This document shows positions 7,108-14,029 of a stretch of 21,686 bases of DNA, one piece after another. The position numbers were made by a program, and so were the translations under genes. Source of the DNA: JBBSEZ01 sp038239195 (lineage in GTDB: Bacteria > Planctomycetota > Planctomycetia > Gemmatales > Gemmataceae); NCBI GenBank assembly GCA_038239195.1, contig JBBSEZ010000134.1:1-21686 (forward strand). The letters are read 5' to 3'. Position 1 is the stretch's first letter. Each line of letters opens with the position of its first letter. The notes below the pieces were generated by a model. That model had not been told where the DNA came from and searched no databases. It saw only the letters and a list, made by a program, of their open reading frames with translations.

Positions 7108-8600
7108 GCGGCGAACTGGCGAAAGGCTTCCTCGACGACGTCGTCGCCAACATCGACGACGATACCCCGCGCCTCGTCTACGCCGACTGGCTGACGGAGA
7201 ACGGCCAGGACGACCGCGCCGAGTTCATCCGCGTGCAGGTCGAGCGGGCGCGCCGGCCGGCGTGGGACGCCGCCCAGGTGCGCCTGCGCCTGCGCGAGCA
7301 GGAGTTGCTCGAGCTACGTGGAGAGGCGTGGCTGGCGGAGCTGCCGGCCATCAAGGGGGTGAAGTGGGAGGGGTTCCGCCGCGGCATCGTGGCCGAGGTG
7401 TCGTTCGCCAGCTTCGAGGCGATGCGGGCCAAGGCCCACGCCTGCCGGGCCGTCGCCCCGGTCGAGGCGGTGACCGTCCACTGGCCGCGCCGGAAGGAGG
7501 CCAAGGAAGCGGTCACGCCAATCGCCGAGCTGCGCGAGTTGACCCTTACCGGCAGGCCTTTCGAGGACGAAATCGCCTGGCTGGCCGGCTCCCCGCAGCT
7601 CTCGACCCTCCGCGCCCTGACCGTACTCGGCCTGAGTGCCGAGGACCTGAGCCAGCTGACCGCCTCGCCCCATCTGACGGGGCTGCGGGCGCTGCGCCTC
7701 ACGTCGAACGGCCTGGGCACCGCCGGCGTTCGCGCCCTGACCGAGGCCGCCACGCTGACGGCCCTGGAGGAGCTCGACCTCTCCGGGCCGGGGCATTACG
7801 AACAGTACTATGAAGACCCGATCATCAACGCGGCCGGGATGGAGGCCCTGGCCGGCTGGGCCGGGTTGGCCCGCGTGCGCTCCCTGACGCTGTCGGGCAG
7901 CGACGTCCGCCGGCCCGGCCTGCGGGCGCTGCTGCGCTCGCCGCGTGCCGACGCGCTGAAGGATCTGTCCCTGCGCGGCGGCCGGCTCGACGGGCAGGCG
8001 ATGGGCGAATTCGCCGATGCCGTGGCGGGGCTGCGGCTGGAGGTGCTGAACCTCGGCGAGAACGTCCTGAAGGAGCTCGGCGCGGAGCAGCTCGCCACCG
8101 CCCCCTGCCTGCGCGAACTGAAGGCGCTGCGGCTCGACCGGTGTGAGGTCCCCCTGGCCGGCGCCCGCCTGCTGGCGAAAAAGGCGTCCTTCCTCGACGG
8201 GCTGCGACTGCTGGACGTCGGCCACAACCACTTCGGCCCGGTCGGGCTGGCCGACCTGCTGGAGCGCGAGCCGCCGGCGCTGCACACGCTCCGGATGCGC
8301 GACAACGACCTGTTCGACAAGGGGGCAGCGCTTCTGGCCGAATCGCCGGCGTCGGACGCGCTGCTCGAGGTGGACCTGAGCCAGAACGGCCTGGGGGCTG
8401 CGGCGGCGCTGGCCCTGGGCGAGACGGCGCACCTCCGTGGGCTGCTCGTCCTGCGTCTGAAAGACAACCAGATCAACAAGTCGGCCGCTGCCGCGTTGGC
8501 GGCCTCGCCCCTGGGCCAACGCCTAGCCGTCCTGGAGTTGAAGGACGCGCCGCGAGCGCGCGGCTCGCTTTCCCTTGACGATGACGACTTCACGTTCTGA
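7104..8600 (+). CDS. TIGR02996 domain / leucine-rich-repeat protein
   Basis: The protein has 498 residues. ATG 7104 overlaps the upstream stop by four bases and is preceded by GGAGG at 7092-7096. Residues 4-50 are a TIGR02996-type repeat-companion domain ('DDTPRLVYADWLTENG', then 'DRAEFIRVQ'), found mainly in Gemmata-like planctomycetes, usually at the N-terminus of repeat proteins. From about residue 135 to 480 there are leucine-rich repeats of the RNI-like type ('LRELTLTG', 'LRALRLTSNGLGTAGVRAL', 'LEELDLSG', 'LLEVDLSQNGLG'), a horseshoe that binds other proteins. The protein ends in an acidic tail (LDDDDFTF). No signal peptide or membrane segment is visible. Translational coupling to the nucleotidyltransferase suggests that the two products act together, perhaps with the LRR as partner or inhibitor; that is inference. 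Confidence 0.85.
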   Translation: MSGELAKGFLDDVVANIDDDTPRLVYADWLTENGQDDRAEFIRVQVERARRPAWDAAQVRLRLREQELLELRGEAWLAELPAIKGVKWEGFRRGIVAEVSFASFEAMRAKAHACRAVAPVEAVTVHWPRRKEAKEAVTPIAELRELTLTGRPFEDEIAWLAGSPQLSTLRALTVLGLSAEDLSQLTASPHLTGLRALRLTSNGLGTAGVRALTEAATLTALEELDLSGPGHYEQYYEDPIINAAGMEALAGWAGLARVRSLTLSGSDVRRPGLRALLRSPRADALKDLSLRGGRLDGQAMGEFADAVAGLRLEVLNLGENVLKELGAEQLATAPCLRELKALRLDRCEVPLAGARLLAKKASFLDGLRLLDVGHNHFGPVGLADLLEREPPALHTLRMRDNDLFDKGAALLAESPASDALLEVDLSQNGLGAAAALALGETAHLRGLLVLRLKDNQINKSAAAALAASPLGQRLAVLELKDAPRARGSLSLDDDDFTF

Positions 8601-8605
8601 CACCA

Positions 8606-8914
8606 TCAGGGTCGCGCAGGGCCAGGGCCCGTCGTGCGGATCGCATCGCGCGCAGCTGGGATGTGCCGGGCCGAGCCCTGGCCGGCGAGCAATGCCGCCA
8701 TCGCCTGCCGCAGTCCGGCCAGCCATTCGGGCGCCCCCGGCGCGGTGAACACGGCGTCAATAAGCGCCTCGTAGGCGGCCTGGAGCTCCCTCCTCTCGCT
8801 GGCGCCCGCCAGCGGCGACCCGACGTGGGCGGCCTCGCCGAGGTGGTCGGGACGCCGGCCATTGCGATCGCCGAGCCGTTCCAGGCGAAGGTCGCGGTCG
8901 CGAGGGGAGGACAT
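8606..8914 (-). CDS. Hypothetical small protein (102 aa)
   Basis: The start is ATG 8914, with GGAG about 9 bases upstream, and the stop is TGA at 8606-8608, five bases past the end of the convergent LRR gene. Third positions are strongly GC-rich as in neighbouring genes, and the stretch 'ERRELQAAYEALIDAVF' followed by 'EWLAGLRQAMAALLAG' reads as two amphipathic helices. The N-terminus is rich in Arg and Asp. I recognise no domain, signal peptide or membrane segment. Another reading frame in the same place is also open, but its product is low-complexity Arg/Pro/Ala. Confidence 0.5.
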   Translation of the reverse strand: MSSPRDRDLRLERLGDRNGRRPDHLGEAAHVGSPLAGASERRELQAAYEALIDAVFTAPGAPEWLAGLRQAMAALLAGQGSARHIPAARDAIRTTGPGPARP

Positions 8915-9040
8915 AATACAGTCTCCGGGAAGGCGAATACGACACACTTATGCAAGTATAGGCACCACGAGGCGTGGGGAGAGCCCGGCTTTCCCACCAC
9001 GGCGGCAAGCCTGGCCGGCCGTAACAGTCTTCCCGTTCAA

Positions 9041-9056
9041 GCACGGCATGCCGTGC
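9041..9056. repeat. Perfect 16-bp palindrome
   Basis: GCACGGCATGCCGTGC is perfectly self-complementary. It lies about 50 bp beyond the stop of the leftward peroxiredoxin-like gene. It could fold as a 6-bp stem with a CATG loop and serve as a processing or termination hairpin, but no U-tract follows on either strand. It could also be a protein-binding site. The remainder of 8915-9106 shows nothing else I can support. Confidence 0.4.
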
Positions 9057-9106
9057 CCCCGACCACCCGAGTGGATGGTGAGCGCCCTGTCGGACGCGCC
9101 CAGGGC

Positions 9107-9889
9107 CTATTGCCGGCCCAGACTTTCGTCCACCTTGGCCAGCACCTCTTCTGGCTTCAGGCGCTCGACGTACCTGGTCGGCCGGAGGGCCCAGCGAACC
9201 AGTCCGCGCCGGTCGATCAAAATCGTTGTCGGAGACAGGGTCTCTTTGCCGTCGGGCCCGTGATGAGGCCCGAGCACCTCGACTGCGCCCGAGAGATTAC
9301 CCTGTTCATCGGACACAACGACGAGGTGGGGGAACTTTTTCGCCGTCTTCGCCGTGTCTTCCTGGTTGTCCAGAGAGACAGCGACGATTCGGACGTTCCG
9401 CTGGGCGAAGTCCTGATGATGCGATTCGAGCTCACCTAGCTCGATCATGCACAGCGGTCACCAGCGCCCCCGAAAGAAGACAAGCACGGTGTGCTTCTCT
9501 CCGATCAGGTTGTCTCGCGCGAATGGCGTGCCATCCGCGAGAGAGGCGGGTGAGAACTCGGGGAAGGGCTGCTCTGCCGACGCGGGGCCCGCATAAGTGG
9601 GTATTCGGGAGTAGCTGAGCAAGAACCACCACTCGCCGGCCGCCAGGGCCCCGACGAGCAGAAGAGCGACGATGCGCCAGGCGGTCAATCGGCGAACGAT
9701 CGAGAGCGCGATCAGGCCAACCCCGATGGTGGCCAGGATTGGCGAATACCAGGGGGTGTGCAGGAGACCGGCCCCGAACACGAGGACGGCCTTGACGATC
9801 CGGCCGAGCAAAAAGAAGGCAATGCCGAGCCAGAGAAGCGGCCGACCGGCGGCTTTTGCGGAAGCGAGGGGAGGAGTTGTCGTGCTCAT
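9107..9889 (-). CDS. Membrane-anchored peroxiredoxin-like protein with an in-frame UGA (probable selenoprotein)
   Basis: Reading from ATG 9889 (AGAGG upstream) to TAG 9107-9109 gives 260 codons with one internal UGA at codon 144 (9460-9458). Residues about 17-93 hold three hydrophobic segments ('LGIAFFLLGRIVKAVLVFGA', 'SPILATIGVGLIALSIV', 'IVALLLVGALAAGEWWFLL'), so the rest probably faces outside the cytoplasm. Residues about 107-260 are a thioredoxin-fold AhpC/TSA-type redoxin: 'TVLVFFRGRW', then UGA-P-L-C147, 'MIELGEL', 'VRIVAVSLD', the cis-proline strand 'SPTTILID' and a C-terminal helix. The frame does not shift across the UGA, and coding character is equal on both sides. The UGA sits where the first residue of a W-C-x-x-C motif belongs, giving a U-x-x-C redox pair; the C147 position matches the peroxidatic cysteine of T-x-x-C peroxiredoxins. 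Likely role: thiol-dependent reduction of peroxides or disulfides at the membrane. The alternative is a Cys-to-stop mutation. Confidence 0.72.
9419..9452 (-). promoter_or_regulatory. Candidate bacterial SECIS hairpin
   Basis: On the minus strand, 20 nt after the UGA, UCGAGCU and AGCUCGA form a perfect 7-bp stem (9444-9438 with 9432-9426) around a 5-nt loop AGGUG (9437-9433). An internal loop (AUGA/AUC) separates it from a lower 4-bp stem GUGC/GCAU (9452-9449 with 9422-9419, one G-U pair). Bacterial SECIS elements lie inside the coding region just after the UGA, with a small apical loop about 16-37 nt away and a G among its first two bases; all of this holds here. The E. coli fdhF element has the loop AGGUCU, which shares AGGU. 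Confidence 0.6.
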
Positions 9890-9947
9890 GAGGGCCTCTG
9901 TCGCGGGGGAGAAGAACCGCCCTCGCCAGACGTTGCGACACGCGGCC

Positions 9948-9975
9948 ATTCTCCCGCGCGCCGAACCGCTGTCAA
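9948..9975 (-). promoter_or_regulatory. Candidate sigma70-type promoter for the peroxiredoxin-like gene
   Basis: On the minus strand, TTGACA (9975-9970) and GAGAAT (9953-9948) are 16 bp apart, about 58 bp before the ATG at 9889. The -35 is a perfect match and the -10 matches TATAAT at four of six positions. It would let the gene be transcribed independently of the upstream 90-aa gene. Confidence 0.4.
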
Positions 9976-9989
9976 GGCGCTGGCAACCC

Positions 9990-10063
9990 TGACCACGATG
10001 AGGATGCGGTCGTCTGCCGGGGCATCCTGCTCGAGGTGGACCTAAGCCAGAACGGCCTGGGGG
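9990..10063. repeat. Mosaic of two short fragments copied from other genes of the window
   Basis: Bases 9990-10024 repeat 12391-12425, inside the VWA gene, with two mismatches. Bases 10027-10063 repeat 8361-8397, inside the first LRR gene (encoding LLEVDLSQNGLG), with one mismatch. Only two bases separate the fragments, and both keep the orientation of their source on the + strand. Neither continues beyond these limits. The rest of the 10123-9890 gap holds a promoter candidate and an inverted repeat. Confidence 0.75.
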
Positions 10064-10075
10064 TGGAGTTGTGCA

Positions 10076-10114
10076 GGTCGAGGCACCGCCGCCCGACAAC
10101 TCTTCCCCTCGACC
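10076..10114 (-). terminator. Inverted repeat just past the 90-aa gene
   Basis: GGTCGAGG (10076-10083) and CCTCGACC (10107-10114) form a perfect 8-bp stem with a 23-nt loop, 9 bp beyond the stop of the leftward gene at 10124. No U-tract follows on the minus strand, so it is a hairpin or operator rather than a clear intrinsic terminator. Confidence 0.3.
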
Positions 10115-10123
10115 ACCCTATTC

Positions 10124-10396
10124 CTACTTCGGCTGCTGCCAGTTTCCGTTCTGCTCATGAGGGCACGGAACCTCCCAGTAGTCGAAGAACGCCTTGGGCA
10201 ACCTCTCGTCCGGGAGCTGGTTCTCGAAGGTCGGCATCGCTGTCCACTTCCCGCTCTCGATCAGGCGCGTCACCACGGCCGCATACTCCTGCGTGATCGC
10301 GTCTCTCTCCCCCTCGTCCCGGGTGCCGCGAAACCGCATCGCAAGCATTCCGAGCATCGTCTCCGGGGGAACTTCTTTCTGCCTCGCGCGTTTCAT
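10124..10396 (-). CDS. Hypothetical small protein (90 aa)
   Basis: The start is ATG 10396, chosen for the GAGGAG 7-10 bases upstream; the stop is TAG at 10124-10126. The N-terminus is basic ('MKRARQKEVPPETML'). The middle is a long predicted helix pair ('RDEGERDAITQEYAAVVTRL'), and the C-terminus carries several aromatics ('KAFFDYWEVPCP'). No known domain, signal or membrane segment is seen. It lies 76 bp downstream of the RES-domain gene on the same strand and may belong to that operon. Its small size and mixed charge would suit an antitoxin or adaptor, but nothing in the sequence shows this. Confidence 0.6.
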   Translation of the reverse strand: MKRARQKEVPPETMLGMLAMRFRGTRDEGERDAITQEYAAVVTRLIESGKWTAMPTFENQLPDERLPKAFFDYWEVPCPHEQNGNWQQPK

Positions 10397-10472
10397 CGCT
10401 CTCTCCTCGCTACTGGCATCGGCCAAACCTGCGCCGAGGATAGACATCCCCTTCTGACGGCGTGTCTCGAAA

Positions 10473-11264
10473 TTAGTAGCAGATGGTCAGGGTGAGCCAG
10501 CGGTTCAGTCGAATCGCCTTCGCCCCTGGCCTTCCCGCCAGTGCAGGAACTGGCGAGATCGATGGCGCCCCTCCAATCGCCGAGAGCTTGAACTTCGGCT
10601 TCATCCAGTTGATGGCATCGCTATGATAGTTGACCACTCCTCCGGCCGGAAGGGCTGCGGAGAACTCAAACTCCAAGCGCATCTTCGCGGAGAGGTTCGA
10701 CCGATCCTCGTAAGGGACGATAGGGGCTTTATCCATCACGAACAAGGCGAGCTGTTTCGGCTGGTAGGCTCCGACCTTCAGGGCCCGCACCGAAGGCGCT
10801 AGGACACCCTCCGGAGGGGGATCAGGGGAACCAAGGGGAGGAGCATGACCTCGGACCATGTCCGCAAGATCCTGGGTGGCCCGATAATTCTGGCTGGGAT
10901 TCGTGACGACGTGGGGCGAATACCCGAACGCGACGACCGCACCGGCGTGTTCAAAGTTAATGACCGGCGGGCGCGGGTCGATCCGGAAGGCCCAGAACAG
11001 ATGTTCCGAACGGAATGGGTACCCGACGGCGTTGGCGAGCGAGGACGCGATCGCCTCTCTCCACTTGAGGGCCTGATAAAACGCCGCTTCGGTAATCGCC
11101 ACGAGCGGGTCTTCCGAGCAACTGACCGTCCGCTGATGCGGCCTGTTGTAGCGGCTGCCGTCTTTCGGCGTATAGAAAGCGCCGAGCCCTTGAACCGGTT
11201 CGGGCCAGACCGTGTTCGGCCGGGTCACACGATAAAGATCTCCCGCGCCAATCTGATAGTACAT
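10473..11264 (-). CDS. RES-domain protein (possible NAD+-degrading toxin family)
   Basis: The protein has 263 residues from ATG 11264, preceded by a purine-rich GGGGAGG. Residues 10-62 resemble the start of the RES domain: 'LYRVTRP' (R12), 'GLGAFYTPKDGSRYN' (R38, Y39, like GGRWN in the family), and 'VSCSEDPLVAITE' (E59, like 'YxSxxxxxAxxE'). Near the C-terminus 'VVNYHSDAINW' could supply the conserved serine. RES proteins are ADP-ribosyltransferase-like enzymes; those characterised deplete NAD+ and are usually paired with an Xre/DUF2384 antitoxin. Here no Xre gene is next to it. The gene upstream on the same strand (11286-11849) ends 21 bp before this start and encodes an unknown 187-aa protein. 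The protein is longer than the usual 150-230 residues of RES toxins, so it may have another role. Confidence 0.55.
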   Translation of the reverse strand: MYYQIGAGDLYRVTRPNTVWPEPVQGLGAFYTPKDGSRYNRPHQRTVSCSEDPLVAITEAAFYQALKWREAIASSLANAVGYPFRSEHLFWAFRIDPRPPVINFEHAGAVVAFGYSPHVVTNPSQNYRATQDLADMVRGHAPPLGSPDPPPEGVLAPSVRALKVGAYQPKQLALFVMDKAPIVPYEDRSNLSAKMRLEFEFSAALPAGGVVNYHSDAINWMKPKFKLSAIGGAPSISPVPALAGRPGAKAIRLNRWLTLTICY

Positions 11265-11285
11265 CCCCCCTCCCCACGCTCGGCG

Positions 11286-11849
11286 TCAGTCCGTGGCGGC
11301 CGCGGTCGGGATGCGCTGAAACGCCACGGTGTCCTCCCCGACGACGACGCGGACTCCGCCGAGCGAGTCGATTTCCTCCTCATTTCGGCCCGTAAGGACG
11401 CGGGAAACCTCCATCCACCCGTCGTCCCCTTTTCCCCGGAGGAGGTCTTGCTGTTTGTCGATTCCCACCTTCAGACTCAGCGGGAGTTTGGTCCCTGGAT
11501 AGGCCGCAACGACTCGTTCGCGGCTCTCCGGTGTCAGGTAGTAGGTATATCCGTCTTCCTCTGGGACGGTGGCGACGTCCAATGGTGCAACGGGCCCACG
11601 CTCCTCGGAAGAGACTTCAAACTCGTGGACGAACCAGTCCAGGTTCCTCGTTCGACGCCGAAGTTCCGCTGCGAATCGCTCGGCCTCGCTCTTGTTTTTC
11701 CAGGCATAGAGCCATCGTCTGTCGGTGCCCGACTCGGGGGCCCGCGGCGAGTTTGAGACGTCGATCCCCACCTCCGCCAATAGACGAGTATAGGCCTCGA
11801 ACTCCCGGTCTTTGGTTCCGACCGGAATGGACACGGTGTAGACTCGCAC
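11286..11849 (-). CDS. Hypothetical protein (187 aa) upstream of the RES gene
   Basis: The start is GTG 11849, fixed by a strong ribosome site (AGAAGGAGG, six bases before it). The first half looks like an alpha/beta module: strand 'VRVYTVSIP', helix 'REFEAYTRLLAEVGI', strand 'RRWLYAWKN', helix 'SEAERFAAELRRRT', strand 'WFVHEFEV'. The second half has 'GYTYYLTPESRERVVAAY' and a strand-rich end ('WMEVSRVLTGR', 'GVRVVVGEDTVAFQRI'). I know no family for it. There is no signal peptide or membrane helix. The 21-bp spacing to the RES gene makes it a natural candidate partner, perhaps the cognate antitoxin; this is inference from position only. Confidence 0.7.
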   Translation of the reverse strand: MRVYTVSIPVGTKDREFEAYTRLLAEVGIDVSNSPRAPESGTDRRWLYAWKNKSEAERFAAELRRRTRNLDWFVHEFEVSSEERGPVAPLDVATVPEEDGYTYYLTPESRERVVAAYPGTKLPLSLKVGIDKQQDLLRGKGDDGWMEVSRVLTGRNEEEIDSLGGVRVVVGEDTVAFQRIPTAAATD

Positions 11850-12175
11850 AAGGAGCCTCCTTCTGTTCTGGAGACCTATCCAGCCACCTGCAAGGAGAGG
11901 GCACCGGGCGGCTCGCTCAACACGACCGTTGGGCAACCTCTCCCGACAACCCATCGTTGCTGTCTCTTCCTCCGCTGTCAAGCACTTGTTGCCGCTCGAT
12001 GACTCCGTTCTCGGGTTCTCTCGGCCCCGCCGGTGGATCTGGGACTTGCCGGCCATGCCCAGGCACAGTCTGCCCTGTTCATCTTTTACGATCTCGTCCT
12101 GCACCCCTGATCCGTCACCATCGCCGTTGTCCTGTTCGCCATTACAGTTGCAGCACCGAGGACCGCCATAAGCCG
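11850..12175. other. Intergenic stretch between the VWA gene and the 187-aa gene
   Basis: This 326-bp gap is noticeably less GC-rich than its surroundings. On the minus strand it stays open in frame with the 187-aa gene, from an ATG at 12178 that overlaps the VWA stop (ATGA). The product, however, is a Cys/Asn/Gly/Asp-rich string without recognisable structure, and the strong ribosome site at 11849 marks the real start downstream. Apart from a promoter candidate (11953-11981) I see nothing in it. Confidence 0.4.
11953..11981 (-). promoter_or_regulatory. Candidate promoter for the 187-aa/RES gene pair
   Basis: On the minus strand a perfect TTGACA (11981-11976) is followed after 17 bp by AACGAT (11958-11953), which matches TATAAT at only three positions. 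The 5' leader would be about 95 nt. It is weak evidence that the gene pair has its own promoter, separate from the AAA-LRR-VWA genes. Confidence 0.3.
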
Positions 12176-14002
12176 TCATTCCAGCACCACCCGCAACAAC
12201 TCGGCGATGGCCCCGGCGAACTGATCCAGCCCGACGCTGGCCCGCGAGTGCGGGTAGAAGTCGCGGACGTGGTCCGTGTCCGGGCCGATGCCCACGCCGA
12301 TCAGCCGCAGCCGAGGCTCGCGGGCGAGCAAGCGAACGACGTTGCGCAGGTCCTGCTCGGTGGAGTGGCGGCCGGCGGGCATGCCGTCGCTGACCACGAT
12401 CAGGATGCGGTCGTCCGCCGGGGCACCGAGCAGTTGTTCGGCCGCCTCGCGCAGGCACGGGCCGTCGTCGTTGAAGCCCGGCACGTTGTTCCCGCCCTGT
12501 CGCTGGCCGGCGACCTCCAGCGCCATCTCGCCCACGGCGGTGCGAACGCGCTCGGTCAAGCCGTCGTGGAAGTCGGCGAAGCGGATGAGCCGGTCCTGGA
12601 AGCCGTTGATCGCGAACGGGATCTGGAGCCGATGGAGCGCCTCGGCCATCAGGACCGTGCCGGCCTGCGCCGCGTCGGTCTTCGGGCCGTGCATCGACCC
12701 CGACAGATCGACCAGCAGGCTGAAGGCCGTCTGGTGGCGGTCCGGGATGCTCTTCCGCCGCCACAGTTTGTCCCACAGGCGCGGGTCGGCCTCGAACGCC
12801 ATCACGCGGCGGAGGTCGAGCCGGTGTCCGCTGCGAAAGCCGGCCGTTTCGTGCAGCCGGCGGCGCGGCCGCAGGAGGTCTTCGAGGACGGTCGTCAGAT
12901 GGTGCAACTGGTCCGCCACGCGACTCAGGGCGCGGTCATAGGTTGAAGTGGGCGGCGGCAACCGCAACCTTGGCGCGGTCACTTCGGCCCCGGGATCAGG
13001 GGCGCCCCGGCCGGGCATCTCGCACTGGGTCGCGGGCGGCACGCTCGATGGCGCGATCAAGGCCCTGGTGCCGGCGCCGGGTTTTTCGCTCTCCGACGAG
13101 CATTTCGAACACGCCCCGAGCATCCGCTCCGCGAGCTCGCGCGATCCCGGCTTCGGCTCACCCGCCGATCCGGGCTGAGATTGGGCATCGGACACCATCC
13201 GCTGCACGGCCGGCCGGTCGCCGCTCGACAGGCTGCGTTCGGCCTCGGGACGGCGATCCGGGCCCGAGTCGAGGTAGCGCCTCAGCAACTCGACGTCGTG
13301 CTCCAAAAGCCTGGCCGCGCCCGGCAAGACCTCATCGCGGGCGATCCGCAGCGCCTCCAGCGCCCGCAGGCGCGCCAGCATCTCGCGGAAGGACGGCACG
13401 TCGCGCGCTGCGACCGCCGGCCACACCTCCGAGCGGTAGCGGTCCATTACGTCGGCTTCGGGCGGCAGCGTCAGATCGGTCGGCGGCAACGTCTGGGCGT
13501 ACCGCCGGCGGGCGTCGCGCGTCTCGGCGAGGGCGTCGGCGACGAGGGCCGGTTCGCGGCCCGAAGGCTGCCAGTCGCGGAACGGTTCGCGGGCGCATTC
13601 GCGACAGAACGCGAGGAACGCCGGCACGGGGACCGGCGGCGGCTCCTCGTGGAGGCGCGCCAGCCAGCGCACGGTGCCGGGGTAGCGCCCGACGATCCAG
13701 GCGTTGGCCCGCGGATCTTCGAGGCTATTCATCAGCACCGGCAGCGCGTCGGGGAGCGGGAAGGGGACCGCGAAGAGGTGGTGGCGGGTGACGAAGTAGT
13801 GGCCGACCTCGTGGGCGAGGACGGCGGCGCACCAGTCGGCCCCCCGCAACCGGAGGTCGCTCTCCGCGACGACGAGGATGCGCCGGGCCGCGTCCCAGGC
13901 CCAGCGCGGGCCGAGCTCGACGCCGATGCCCGCGTCCTGGCACAGGCCGGCGGCCAGGGCGGACAGATCGGCGGTGTCTTGGGTCGGCGTCATGCGGATC
14001 AC
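12176..14002 (-). CDS. VWA-domain protein with N-terminal HEXXH motif
   Basis: The protein has 608 residues from GTG 14002; ATG 13993, three codons in, is equally possible. Near the N-terminus 'AAVLAHEVGHYFVTRH' (about 59-74) contains HEVGH (64-68), a zinc-metalloprotease-type motif, followed by 'NSLEDPRANAW' (92-102), which could supply a third acidic ligand. A charged, Ser/Pro-rich linker spans about 245-350. The C-terminal von Willebrand A domain (about 424-605) has an intact MIDAS start 'LLVDLSGSM' (D432, S434, S436) and 'ILIVVSDGMPAG' (533-544). The layout recalls CobT/NorD-like VWA proteins, which work with MoxR-type AAA ATPases, and such an ATPase is encoded two genes upstream. The stop overlaps an ATG (ATGA) that does not lead to a convincing gene. 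It starts 27 bp after the LRR gene, so co-transcription is likely. Confidence 0.85.
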   Translation of the reverse strand: MIRMTPTQDTADLSALAAGLCQDAGIGVELGPRWAWDAARRILVVAESDLRLRGADWCAAVLAHEVGHYFVTRHHLFAVPFPLPDALPVLMNSLEDPRANAWIVGRYPGTVRWLARLHEEPPPVPVPAFLAFCRECAREPFRDWQPSGREPALVADALAETRDARRRYAQTLPPTDLTLPPEADVMDRYRSEVWPAVAARDVPSFREMLARLRALEALRIARDEVLPGAARLLEHDVELLRRYLDSGPDRRPEAERSLSSGDRPAVQRMVSDAQSQPGSAGEPKPGSRELAERMLGACSKCSSESEKPGAGTRALIAPSSVPPATQCEMPGRGAPDPGAEVTAPRLRLPPPTSTYDRALSRVADQLHHLTTVLEDLLRPRRRLHETAGFRSGHRLDLRRVMAFEADPRLWDKLWRRKSIPDRHQTAFSLLVDLSGSMHGPKTDAAQAGTVLMAEALHRLQIPFAINGFQDRLIRFADFHDGLTERVRTAVGEMALEVAGQRQGGNNVPGFNDDGPCLREAAEQLLGAPADDRILIVVSDGMPAGRHSTEQDLRNVVRLLAREPRLRLIGVGIGPDTDHVRDFYPHSRASVGLDQFAGAIAELLRVVLE

Positions 14003-14029
14003 CCCAGTCCTGCGGCCCCTCGTGTCTCA

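Noticed and set aside
9107..10099. Two separate genes: a 3-TM protein ending at the UGA and a short redoxin starting at ATG 9448
   Set aside because: The ATG is inside the redox motif and would start the second protein in the middle of its fold; no ribosome site precedes it, and the frame is continuous through the UGA.
11850..12178. Small gene starting at the ATGA overlap with the VWA stop
   Set aside because: The product is a compositionally odd, structureless string that would run straight into the 187-aa gene, which has its own strong ribosome site and start.
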